A DNA stretch of 64,000 bases from Butyrivibrio sp. X503 (lineage in GTDB: Bacteria > Bacillota > Clostridia > Lachnospirales > Lachnospiraceae), in the NCBI RefSeq assembly GCF_003625475.1, contig NZ_RAIQ01000005.1, positions 1 to 64,000 on the forward strand. The letters run 5' to 3'. A model generated the notes under the pieces. It made no database searches, was not told where the DNA came from, and saw only the letters and a list, made by a program, of their open reading frames with translations. The position numbers were made by a program, and so were the translations under genes. Every line of letters starts with the position of its first letter. Position 1 is the first letter of the stretch. Of this stretch, positions 27,041-35,700 are shown piece by piece.

Positions 27041-29375
27041 CGATGAGGCTGTTAAAGCGATAACTGACGCTACAATGGCGTATATACCGATAGCTTCAGC
27101 AAATATTGCTCCGGTTTGGAATTATGAAATGCCTAATACTATAAATACGATGGATGTCAGCGTTGAAGAAAAACTCTTTGTAGCTTTGGACATTAAAGGT
27201 ATTATCAAGATATGGGATGCAAAGACTCATGAAGAATTGTGCTGTTTTGTTCCGGATGACAGCAATTCGGTTCCCGAAAATTTTAAAATTCTTTCGAACA
27301 GAAAAGTACTTATAATAGGAGCTCATTTTATAAAGTGTATTAATCCCGATGATGATAGCATTATATGGGAAAAAGAATATAAGGATATATTTACCTCAAG
27401 AAATGTCAATGTAAGATCAGACGGAAATCTTTTGATATCTTTAAGCGACGGAACATTTTACATCATTTCTCAAGCTGACGGATCAGAGATTGCAGAGTAT
27501 AAACTCCCGGCGGAGATAACAGAATCTGTTGGTGGTTCGGTGGGTATTGGGAATGTTTCTTTGTCGCCTGACAATAACAAGATTGCTTTTACCTTTACCA
27601 ATCATGATCTAAATTGTTCGATTGGAATATATGATATAACAACAAACAAGGCAATCCAAAAAGACACCGGAATACAGTCATTATATATACATTCAGTTCT
27701 TTTGCCGACAGATAATGAATTTCTTTTGGTCTACACTACAGAAGAAATCACTTCAATGAATACCGGTTATTCTAATATGAAAGTTTTTTCTACCGATAGG
27801 GATATTGTTCAATGTTTTGATACGAACAATCTGTCTGTAAAGTGGGAAAATGATTTTTTATATGATGTTTTTTCATCCGATAGAGAATTAATATATACCC
27901 CGGCTAGCAATGCGGTGTCTTATTACTCCGGTAACGTATGCGATACTTATGACTTGGTGTCCGGAGAAAAACTGCATCACTATGCTATAGATTGTCCGAT
28001 AATATACGGGTATGCAGAAAAAGATGATCCGAATCCGAGTTTTATAACTTCAAACGGCGGCAGCGCGACAATAGAACCTACAATGCAGAATAAAGGTGAT
28101 ACGGTCGTAGTTATGAAGTATTTTGCAGATAATATTAGAAAAGCTACACCCGGTCGTGGTATATATGTGTCAAAAAGTGGAAGCAGCCGCATTATTTATT
28201 ATGCTTCACTTACAAGTGATAATGAGTGGACTGCTTATGAAAAATCTCCTGAGATAGCCAGCCTTTACAAAGCCTTTCTTGATAATAATGTGGCGGCTAC
28301 GGTTTTGAAGAATGAAGAAGAAACCGTTTTGGATATATTTGATCCAAATACTATGGCTTATAAGACAAGGGCAACTTTACCGATCAATAAAGACGACTCC
28401 GGTCATCTTTCGATATTGGGGAGTCATGAGGGGAAAATCCTGGTAACCAATTCTCTCACGGGATTGTTTTCTGATCTGACTTTATATAGTGTTGACTGTA
28501 ATACAGGAGAGTATACAGAACAAAAACTAAATGACCACACATTTTATGATGTGGCTCAGCCTAAATATGATAACGGAAAGATTGTATTTATTGATCGTGA
28601 TAATTCCGACTATTTTGCTATAGTATATGATGTCTCAACAGGGAAAAGAGACAGGTACCACATTCCGTTAGAAAAATCAGCTTCAATCAAGAATCTGTTT
28701 TATTTTGAAAAGCAAGGATATATCTACGTATCCGGAACAAAGGATTATATTATAGACATAGACGAAAACGAAATATATCCTTTAGAATATCATGACGGAT
28801 GGGGTGAAACTCAATATGTTTCCATGAATGAGGACGGGACGTTACTTGCGTCCTATGATAAAAAAGATATTGTTATAAGCGATATAAAAGGAAAAGAAGT
28901 ATCAGCTATTCCGTCCCTTGATGCGGGAATGTTTAAGCCTGCTTTTTATAAAGATAAAAAAAGCGAAACCGAGCTTTTACTTGTACCGTTCTTTGACGGT
29001 AAACTGTGTAGATATAATGCATTAACGGGGGAGATTGTAGGACAATCAGATTATGCGGGATACGATGCAACAAGAAATGATTGTGAATATACTTTTGATA
29101 GTGATCGTTCTTGCATGTATTTGTATATGCCCGGAAACTCGGCAACAAGCATAATAGATGTGGATAGCTTTATAGAACTTGGATGCGTGAGATCTTCCAT
29201 GGGTTATCATGAACCAACCGATACTTTCCCGTGTATATCCAAGGACAAAGAATATAAATACCACCTCGGCTACTTCCGCCATTACACCTTAGATGACCTT
29301 ATCAAAAAAGCAGAAGATCTCTTGCAAGATCACGAGATGCCGCAGGAGCAGAAGGACGCTTACGGAATAGGATAA
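26247..29375 (+). CDS. TIR-domain membrane protein with C-terminal propeller-like region, paralogue 2
   Basis: Protein of 1042 residues, 24 bases after its paralogue. TIR domain at ~4-125 (same YNAFISYKHAE, RDTDELP and WVEREI motifs, with E93), membrane helix ~190-210, then beta-repeat region to the end. The outer region is clearly diverged from paralogue 1 while the TIR part is nearly unchanged, so the pair may read different signals into the same output. Both end in DHEMPQEQKDAYGIG. Function inferred from domain type only. Confidence 0.8.
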   Translation: MSTHYNAFISYKHAELDNKIAAMVERGLEHYHIPHKIQKKTGIKRIERIFRDTDELPITSDLSGTIAEALENADYLIVICSTNTCKSMWVEREIKLFLQNHTQDQILTVLADGEPADVVPKILQSREVTRVTEQGVEETVTEPVEPLSCDFRIPKREAKNVELPRLVATLIGSSYNELMDRQRQYKMKRLTAVFAGVLAIALGFAGYMFYSKNQINESYRASLISQSKYLANEAQKLMDQDDRMDALHLAIYALPNEEMPDRPVTDEAVKAITDATMAYIPIASANIAPVWNYEMPNTINTMDVSVEEKLFVALDIKGIIKIWDAKTHEELCCFVPDDSNSVPENFKILSNRKVLIIGAHFIKCINPDDDSIIWEKEYKDIFTSRNVNVRSDGNLLISLSDGTFYIISQADGSEIAEYKLPAEITESVGGSVGIGNVSLSPDNNKIAFTFTNHDLNCSIGIYDITTNKAIQKDTGIQSLYIHSVLLPTDNEFLLVYTTEEITSMNTGYSNMKVFSTDRDIVQCFDTNNLSVKWENDFLYDVFSSDRELIYTPASNAVSYYSGNVCDTYDLVSGEKLHHYAIDCPIIYGYAEKDDPNPSFITSNGGSATIEPTMQNKGDTVVVMKYFADNIRKATPGRGIYVSKSGSSRIIYYASLTSDNEWTAYEKSPEIASLYKAFLDNNVAATVLKNEEETVLDIFDPNTMAYKTRATLPINKDDSGHLSILGSHEGKILVTNSLTGLFSDLTLYSVDCNTGEYTEQKLNDHTFYDVAQPKYDNGKIVFIDRDNSDYFAIVYDVSTGKRDRYHIPLEKSASIKNLFYFEKQGYIYVSGTKDYIIDIDENEIYPLEYHDGWGETQYVSMNEDGTLLASYDKKDIVISDIKGKEVSAIPSLDAGMFKPAFYKDKKSETELLLVPFFDGKLCRYNALTGEIVGQSDYAGYDATRNDCEYTFDSDRSCMYLYMPGNSATSIIDVDSFIELGCVRSSMGYHEPTDTFPCISKDKEYKYHLGYFRHYTLDDLIKKAEDLLQDHEMPQEQKDAYGIG

Positions 29376-29432
29376 AAGATAAAAAATATGTATGAATAGA
29401 ATATAGAAAAAATATAGCCATGGAGAAAATGT

Positions 29433-31163
29433 ATGTTTAAAAGAAATTTAGTGTTCTTTATCGCGCTGATTGTTTTTATCGGTGCGATAGCGCTCTCGGT
29501 ACCGAACTGGGGTGAGGTACGGGATGTAGCGACGGGGAATTATCGAGATCTGAATGAATACCTTGCGGAGAGCGGTGACGGCTTACTGCCTGATAAATAT
29601 GTCACCGTTACGATCAATTCCAATATCGGATGCTTCGCAAGCCGCGACGCTAACGAAGATAATGAGGCAGAGTACTTCTATGTTGCCTGGCTTGACGATA
29701 ATTCTTTTATCCCGGTAAAGGTTAAAGACGACGCGTATGATCTGATGGAAAAGATGTCAGAAAAAACCTGGGATTATGTCGACGGCAAGATCAGCGAGGA
29801 TGAATATGACGCGGAGCCGTATACATTTATAGCTTCGATCAACGAGATGGAAGATGACGCTGCGAGGTTCTATCGCTCGTACATCGCGGAATGCGGAATT
29901 GATGAAAGCACGCACGTTGTTAGGTATCAGGAACTTAGAAGAGCGTATCCAAGCGTTCCTATAGTGATCATCGACAGGTTCCTGTTCCATATACTTGCTG
30001 CGATTGTCGCGCTCCTCGTGATGATCGGCTTCGGCAAGAGGATGATGTTGCAGCGTAAGAGTATGAGCTCTTTTGAGTCTTCGGTTCAGGAGTATAATCC
30101 GGCCGACAAAGTTAAAAGACTGCCGGTGGTTTCTGCGAAGCAGGCCGTTATGAGAATAGCGAATCCTGTATTTGCCAATTATCATAAGGGTAATAAGAAA
30201 ACTCTTTTGATTTGCCTGATAATAATATTCCTCGGAGTCTTTATTCCCGCGGATTTGTATGCGTACAGCAAGTTTTATAAGCCCGGCGGAGACGCAGGCG
30301 TTGTCTATGATATGGACAATCCGGAAGAATTTGCCAAGGCAAAGAATAAATCCGTCGGAGAACTTAAGACTGAGTATCTTCCGGTTATAGTCCGTTCTAC
30401 AGGCAGTTCAACCGGAGACTACATTGTATACGGAGAAAGTACCGGCTACATCGCCGAGCTTGATGACGGCGAGTATTCCAAAGCGTTAAAAGATATAAGG
30501 GAAAAAGGATTCACGATTCTTCACGGATACTATTCGAAAGCCTCGGATGAGACGGCTAAATATGCGATAGAGTATATCAACGATTACTTTGGCGAGAACT
30601 ATGCCGAGAGTGAGTTTAACAATGTTTTCGGAAATCACAGTCTTGTGGTTGAGGAAAGCTACAAAGGCGGCGGAGTAACCGAAAGTACAGTAAAGACTAT
30701 AACGGTAATAACGCTGATCGTTGCGGCGCTTGCGCTCATCGTACTTATAGGAACGATTATCTCCGTCAAGGATTTCAAGAAGGAGCTTAGTTATTTCACG
30801 GACGCCGAATATTTCGTTATAGAGTCGGAACTTGCATCTCCTCAGACTTACAAAGGCTCAGATAGTATTTATTGCACCGACAGACACATCGTCGCGCTCG
30901 GCGGCAAGAGGATGATCATACCATATTCCGATATCCTCTGGGCTTATCTTAAGATCAATTACACGAACGGCACGGAGACGAACTATGAGATAGTTGTTCT
31001 CGATAAGGAAAAAGGTGCATATAACCTGCCCGCATTTAAGCGCGGTAACGAAAACAAGCAGATAATCGGAAACATTCTGGAAAAAATAAAGACTAAGAAC
31101 CCGAACGCCCGAATTGGCTACACTCAGGAGAATATTCGGGCCGCCGCGAAGGTTACGGTTTGA
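29433..31163 (+). CDS. Four-helix membrane protein of unknown function
   Basis: Protein of 576 residues with predicted helices at ~5-23, ~180-200, ~256-275 and ~423-447. The first two helices enclose an acidic domain of ~155 residues, the last two another of ~150 residues. The C-terminal ~125 residues form a cytoplasmic domain with YCTDRHIVALGGKRMIIPYS, which recalls PH-like bPH domains (a guess). It begins 57 bases after the second TIR gene and may belong to the same operon. Codon use is more GC-rich than in the island to its left. Confidence 0.55.
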   Translation: MFKRNLVFFIALIVFIGAIALSVPNWGEVRDVATGNYRDLNEYLAESGDGLLPDKYVTVTINSNIGCFASRDANEDNEAEYFYVAWLDDNSFIPVKVKDDAYDLMEKMSEKTWDYVDGKISEDEYDAEPYTFIASINEMEDDAARFYRSYIAECGIDESTHVVRYQELRRAYPSVPIVIIDRFLFHILAAIVALLVMIGFGKRMMLQRKSMSSFESSVQEYNPADKVKRLPVVSAKQAVMRIANPVFANYHKGNKKTLLICLIIIFLGVFIPADLYAYSKFYKPGGDAGVVYDMDNPEEFAKAKNKSVGELKTEYLPVIVRSTGSSTGDYIVYGESTGYIAELDDGEYSKALKDIREKGFTILHGYYSKASDETAKYAIEYINDYFGENYAESEFNNVFGNHSLVVEESYKGGGVTESTVKTITVITLIVAALALIVLIGTIISVKDFKKELSYFTDAEYFVIESELASPQTYKGSDSIYCTDRHIVALGGKRMIIPYSDILWAYLKINYTNGTETNYEIVVLDKEKGAYNLPAFKRGNENKQIIGNILEKIKTKNPNARIGYTQENIRAAAKVTV

Positions 31164-31172
31164 ATTATTTTT

Positions 31173-31270
31173 CTCCGACCGAAAACCTCACAAACCTCCG
31201 ATTCAAAAGCTCACATTTCTCCGACCAAAAGCCTTCCAAACCTCCGATTCAAAATTGATTTTTTCTCCGA
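31173..31270. repeat. Five CTCCGA motifs at exact 23-bp spacing
   Basis: CTCCGA occurs at 31173, 31196, 31219, 31242 and 31265. Alternate copies are extended in the same way (CTCCGACC... and CTCCGATTCAAAA), so the array also reads as a 46-bp tandem repeat with 2.2 copies from 31171. It fills the gap between the membrane-protein gene and the ATPase gene, ending about 40 bases before the ATPase start. Regular spacing near two helical turns could suit a multimeric DNA-binding protein, or it may be a short tandem-repeat family. Confidence 0.85.
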
Positions 31271-31310
31271 TTTGAGATAAAATATTCAGGAAAGACAAGG
31301 AGAAAACGGG

Positions 31311-32606
31311 ATGAGAGAAAAGCCATACATAGAAAGATTATTTGATGGAATAGTGGAATTTACTTTGAAGAGTAAGGGTGCAATGGTCATTGTTGGACCA
31401 AAGTGGTGCGGCAAATCAACTACAGCCAACAGATACGCTAAGACAGTTATAGATTTGATGCCGCTGGAATCAAGGAATGAATTCATTGAACTTGCAAAGA
31501 TATCTCCGTCAAATTTTTTGAACTATGGTCCTAAACCAATACTGATCGATGAGTGGCAGCATGTGTCTTTTATATGGGATCAAGTGAAGTACGAAGTCGA
31601 TAAGACCGGTGAGTTTGGTCAATATATCTTGACCGGAAGTGTTACCGACAAGACCAGATCTGAGCTTGATGAAGATAGTAGTAGGCATACGGGGAATGGC
31701 AGGATCATACGTAAGATGATGAGGACACTATCCCTATATGAAACAGGTGACAGTAATGGAACAGTCTCATTGCTAGATCTTAAAAACGGTAAGTTTACTC
31801 AGTCAATGTCCCAAAAAGATATAAATGATTATGCATATTTTATCTGCAGAGGAGGTTGGCCAGTTGCAATAGGAAAAGATAGAGATATTTCCTTGGCGCA
31901 GGCAAGAGATTATTATGAAGTGGTTGTAACGGATGATATTTTCTCTCTTAAAGATATACCGTTAAAAAAAGATGAGCAAAAAGCCAGAAAACTGATGCGC
32001 TCATACGCCAGAAATGTTTCTATAGCGGCTACAGACGCTACACTTCGTGATGATTGCGCCGGAGGTGATGAGACATTTGATAAAGATGTTTTTGCAAAAT
32101 ATTTAAATGCGCTCAGAAACCTATATGTTATAGAAGAACTTCCTGCTTGGAATCCGAATCTGAGGAGCAGAACTGCAATACGAACGAAGGAAACGAGGCA
32201 TTTCACAGATCCATCAATTGGAGCAGCGGCGCTGGGAATAACTCCGGAAGGGATTTTCAAGGACATAACAACATTCGGCTTGTTGTTTGAATCATTGGTG
32301 GTACATGATCTTAGAGTATATGCAGATACAATAGGGGCGCGTGTCTATAAGTATCGAGATGCCAAAAGAAGAGAGGCTGATGCGGTAATTCAATTTGCCG
32401 ATGGAACATGGGCTTTGATAGAAGTAAAGTTAGGTGGACAAGATGATATAGAGCAGGCAGCACAAAATCTTATAAAGATAGCAGACGACATAGACTGGAA
32501 GAAGTCAGGGAAACCGGCATTTCTTATGGTTGTCACTAAAAATAAAGTGGCGTACCGAATGGAAAACGGAGTATACGTAGTGCCGTTATGCTGCTTAAAG
32601 AATTGA
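31311..32606 (+). CDS. AAA ATPase with DUF4143 domain
   Basis: Protein of 431 residues. Walker A GPKWCGKST at 29-37, Walker B PILIDEW near 77-83, sensor-like YILTGS near 105. The C-terminal part has the DUF4143 arrangement with an IEVKLGG motif (~355), resembling the restriction-endonuclease-like core found at the end of these proteins. Such ATPases are widespread, often accessory, and of unknown role (proposed links to defence or toxin systems). Start ATG follows AAGGAGAA. The 23-bp-spaced repeats lie directly upstream. Confidence 0.85.
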   Translation: MREKPYIERLFDGIVEFTLKSKGAMVIVGPKWCGKSTTANRYAKTVIDLMPLESRNEFIELAKISPSNFLNYGPKPILIDEWQHVSFIWDQVKYEVDKTGEFGQYILTGSVTDKTRSELDEDSSRHTGNGRIIRKMMRTLSLYETGDSNGTVSLLDLKNGKFTQSMSQKDINDYAYFICRGGWPVAIGKDRDISLAQARDYYEVVVTDDIFSLKDIPLKKDEQKARKLMRSYARNVSIAATDATLRDDCAGGDETFDKDVFAKYLNALRNLYVIEELPAWNPNLRSRTAIRTKETRHFTDPSIGAAALGITPEGIFKDITTFGLLFESLVVHDLRVYADTIGARVYKYRDAKRREADAVIQFADGTWALIEVKLGGQDDIEQAAQNLIKIADDIDWKKSGKPAFLMVVTKNKVAYRMENGVYVVPLCCLKN

Positions 32607-32672
32607 TAGTAATAATGAAGTTATATATAATATAATCCAATAGCGTAAGCTAATATATATCTAGGTGACAAC

Positions 32673-33491
32673 ATGGAATTTAATGTAAGCTTTTGCACTG
32701 ATAAGGGCCTTGTAAAAGAGGTCAATCAGGATGCCATAATGGTTAAGGTGGCAGGAACAACACAATACGGAAAGGTTCTGATGGCGGTTTTGTGCGACGG
32801 AATGGGCGGCTTGTCTCAGGGAGAAGTCGCAAGCGCAGACCTGGTTGCGGCATTCGCGACATGGTTTGAAAAAGGTTTGCCGGCAGCGCTGTCGGGAAAG
32901 AACAAGACAGAAAGGCTTGATGAGGACAATCAGAGCATTGAGGCTGATGTCCGGGCGGAGATCCAATATCAGTGGATTGAGCTTATTAACGACGTCAACA
33001 AAAAGCTCGGTGCGTTCGGAAGAGCGAACGGAGCCAAGCTTGGAACAACCGTTGTTGCGATTCTTTTTATCGGCGGAGAATTTATCGCCGTCAACGTCGG
33101 CGACTCCAGAATATATATGTTAAAAGACAAAGTGAAAACGCAGATCACTCACGACCAGAGCGTCGTCCAAAGTCTTATCGACAAGGGTGTCATGAATCGT
33201 GAAGAAGCAGAAGAGAGCCCTCAGAGAAGTGTCCTTTTGCAGTGCGTCGGTGCGTCCGAAAACGTAAAGCCACAATTTATTTTTGGAAGCATAGAGAAGA
33301 ACACATCAGTAATACTGTGCTCTGACGGCTTTTGGAGGAAATTGTCCGAAGAAGAATTTACAGATGGACTTGACAATTTGCCCGATGTAACAGAAGATGA
33401 TATGCAAAAGAAACTTGACGGGATTTTGGAACTTATTAAATCAAAAGGCGAGAAAGATAACATTTCCGCCATACACATATATGTGAAGTAG
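32673..33491 (+). CDS. PP2C-family protein serine/threonine phosphatase
   Basis: Protein of 272 residues, the length of a stand-alone bacterial PP2C (Stp/PrpC type). Metal-binding motifs are in place: NQD near residue 20, DGMGG at 42-46, VGDSR near 148 and the late SDGFW motif. It removes phosphate from Ser/Thr residues and here presumably opposes the kinase encoded 10 bases downstream. AGGTGA ribosome site. The two form a typical phosphatase-kinase operon. Confidence 0.93.
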   Translation: MEFNVSFCTDKGLVKEVNQDAIMVKVAGTTQYGKVLMAVLCDGMGGLSQGEVASADLVAAFATWFEKGLPAALSGKNKTERLDEDNQSIEADVRAEIQYQWIELINDVNKKLGAFGRANGAKLGTTVVAILFIGGEFIAVNVGDSRIYMLKDKVKTQITHDQSVVQSLIDKGVMNREEAEESPQRSVLLQCVGASENVKPQFIFGSIEKNTSVILCSDGFWRKLSEEEFTDGLDNLPDVTEDDMQKKLDGILELIKSKGEKDNISAIHIYVK

Positions 33492-33500
33492 GAAACAGCT

Positions 33501-35186
33501 ATGTTAGAGATAGGAAGTATTGTCGGAGGCAAGTATAAAGTACTTAACGTAATAGGCCAAGGCGGAATGAGCACAGTTTATCTTGCCATGAATGAGCGCG
33601 CCAACAAGCAGTGGGCGATCAAAGAGGTCAGGGAAGATGCCGTGACCAATTTCCAGCTTGTCAAGCAGAGCCTTATAACAGAGACTGAGCTCTTGAAGAC
33701 TCTGTCTCATCCATACCTTCCGAGCATCGTCGACGTTATCGAAGAGGATGGTCGTTTCCTTATTGTTATGGATTATATAGAAGGTAATACTCTCGAAAGA
33801 GCGCTCGATTATCTCGGACCTCAGCCTCAGGAGTACGTAATTGAGTGGGGAATCCAGCTTTGCGACGTTCTTGAGTACCTTCATACAAGAGAACCCGCTA
33901 TCATATACAGAGATCTCAAGCCTTCCAATATCATGCTTCGTCCCAACGGAACGATCACGCTTATCGATTTTGGAACGGCTCGTGAATATAAAGAAGAAAA
34001 TACAGGTGACACATCATACCTCGGAACCCGTGATTATGCGGCTCCCGAGCAGTTCGGCGGAATGGGACAGACAGATGCAAGAACTGATATTTACTGTCTT
34101 GGCGCGACTATGTATCACCTTGTTACGGGACACAGCCCAAGTGAACCGCCCTATGAGTTCAAGCCTATCAGAGATTGGAATCCGTCTCTTTCACCCGGAC
34201 TTGAGCACATCATAGAGAAGTGCGTTCAGAGCAATCCCGAGGATAGATATAACTCCTGCGCGGAAGTTATGTACGACCTGCAGAATTACCTTGAGCTTGA
34301 TAAGGGTTATAGAAAAGAAGCTAAGCTTAGCGTTACTCTTTTTGCGACCGTTCTTATCATATGCTTCCTTGCCACGGTAACAGCGATAGATTCACACTCC
34401 AAAGCTAAAACTATGGAGAAGGACATATTTACAAAGATAATGGCCGATGCTAAGGCTGCCGATAATGAACTGACGGCAGCGGAGCTTTATACCCAGGCGA
34501 TAATAGATCAGCCGAATAATCCGGAAGGATACCTGGAACTTCTTGATAATGTTTTCCTCAGGGACGATTCTTTGACAAAGGACGAGGACGAACTTATCAG
34601 ACAGATTATGATCACTCCCGTGGAAAACTCCACAGTCGAGAAAAGACTTGCTCAGGACAAGGACGTTTATGCGGAAGTTGCTTACAGATATGGTCTTGCG
34701 TACTTCTACTATTATAATGAGACCGGAAACAAGCAGATGGCCGCCAAGTGGTTCCAGTTAGCGACCAGCCAGAGAAGGCTTCCCAAGGCACGTCAGGAAA
34801 GAGCTTCCAGACTTGGCAAGATCTCACAGTACTATGCGACCATAGGAAAAGAGTCCAAGAGCGGCGATAAGGAAGTAAGCTATATGGACTTCTGGAACGA
34901 TCTCGTTGCCATTGCGGACGGCAATATTACTGAAAGTGACAATCTTGTAACCGCACTAGTTATTTATAAAGAGCTCGCGGTTCAGATATATGATAATGCC
35001 AACAAGTTTAAGTCTGACGGTGTCGGAGCTCAGGAAATGGCAGATGAACTTGATTATATTGAAAGACATATAGAAGAAGATATTGTAAAGGTTCATGAGC
35101 TTACGCAAAGTGATAAAGATCAATTGACAGAGACCAGAAATGCAATTGCTTCCGCACTTACCGTGCTTGAGAATTTGGGTAAATGA
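33501..35186 (+). CDS. Membrane-anchored serine/threonine protein kinase
   Basis: Protein of 561 residues. Kinase domain at ~11-265: glycine loop GQGGMSTVY (19-27), lysine K41 in WAIKEV, catalytic YRDLKPSN (D138), DFG at 156-158, GTRDYAAPEQ in the activation segment. One membrane helix at ~277-296. The outer ~260 residues are helical and TPR-like rather than PASTA repeats, so it is unlikely to bind peptidoglycan in the PrkC manner. A strong hairpin and GGAGG lead into the next gene. Confidence 0.92.
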   Translation: MLEIGSIVGGKYKVLNVIGQGGMSTVYLAMNERANKQWAIKEVREDAVTNFQLVKQSLITETELLKTLSHPYLPSIVDVIEEDGRFLIVMDYIEGNTLERALDYLGPQPQEYVIEWGIQLCDVLEYLHTREPAIIYRDLKPSNIMLRPNGTITLIDFGTAREYKEENTGDTSYLGTRDYAAPEQFGGMGQTDARTDIYCLGATMYHLVTGHSPSEPPYEFKPIRDWNPSLSPGLEHIIEKCVQSNPEDRYNSCAEVMYDLQNYLELDKGYRKEAKLSVTLFATVLIICFLATVTAIDSHSKAKTMEKDIFTKIMADAKAADNELTAAELYTQAIIDQPNNPEGYLELLDNVFLRDDSLTKDEDELIRQIMITPVENSTVEKRLAQDKDVYAEVAYRYGLAYFYYYNETGNKQMAAKWFQLATSQRRLPKARQERASRLGKISQYYATIGKESKSGDKEVSYMDFWNDLVAIADGNITESDNLVTALVIYKELAVQIYDNANKFKSDGVGAQEMADELDYIERHIEEDIVKVHELTQSDKDQLTETRNAIASALTVLENLGK

Positions 35187-35191
35187 TAGAT

Positions 35192-35212
35192 GTTATCCCT
35201 ATATAGGATAAC
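35192..35212 (+). other. Inverted repeat next to a ribosome binding site
   Basis: GTTATCC (35192-35198) and GGATAAC (35206-35212) form a 7-bp stem with a 7-base loop, ending just before GGAGG (35213-35217) of the next gene. It could affect translation of that gene or processing between the kinase and downstream messages. Confidence 0.4.
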
Positions 35213-35223
35213 GGAGGATTACT

Positions 35224-35700
35224 ATGGATGAGATTCAATATTTTAAAACAGTTGCAAACGTATCTACCATCATAGCTGTAGTCATGTTGCTACTGGCTAT
35301 ACTTATGTGGTTCAAGCTTGGTATGTATCACTACATAATGGTTCTTAGCGGAAGCGGTGCAAGAAAAGGTGCGGAGAAGATCAGACGAGCAGCGCAGGAG
35401 CAGGGCGCGCAGAGTGGTGTGATCGGAGGAAAGGCCGGAGGAAAAGCCATAGTTAAGTGGGGCACTTCCGAGAGCCTGTGGAAAAAAGCCGAGAACTTTT
35501 TTGAGGGTAAGAACGAGAACTACCTTCTTTACAGTAAAGACCTCAGATACTTGGAGCAGACTATGCCCCTTGAAAGTGCTGAGGAGTATGCTACAAGGGT
35601 ACTTGAAGAGATCAAGGATCCCGAGCCCGAGCCGGATAACAAGTCCGATTTCATTATCGAGCGCGAGATCATAAGCAAGTATTATAATGGCAAACTTTGA
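35224..35700 (+). CDS. Small membrane protein of unknown function
   Basis: Protein of 158 residues with an N-terminal membrane helix (~10-30) and a basic, then acidic, cytoplasmic part containing a glycine-rich stretch (~60-78). No family recognised. It sits behind the kinase gene and its end overlaps the start of uvrC by 14 bases, so the kinase group and uvrC are probably on one transcript. Confidence 0.6.
   Translation: MDEIQYFKTVANVSTIIAVVMLLLAILMWFKLGMYHYIMVLSGSGARKGAEKIRRAAQEQGAQSGVIGGKAGGKAIVKWGTSESLWKKAENFFEGKNENYLLYSKDLRYLEQTMPLESAEEYATRVLEEIKDPEPEPDNKSDFIIEREIISKYYNGKL

Noticed and set aside
23109..29375. TIR genes as a Thoeris or CBASS defence system
   Set aside because: No ThsA, cyclase or effector partner is present, and the proteins are membrane-anchored with outer repeat domains.
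31171..31272. Short regular repeats as a CRISPR array
   Set aside because: Units are 23 or 46 bp with only a six-base invariant core, no unique spacers of uniform length and no cas genes nearby.
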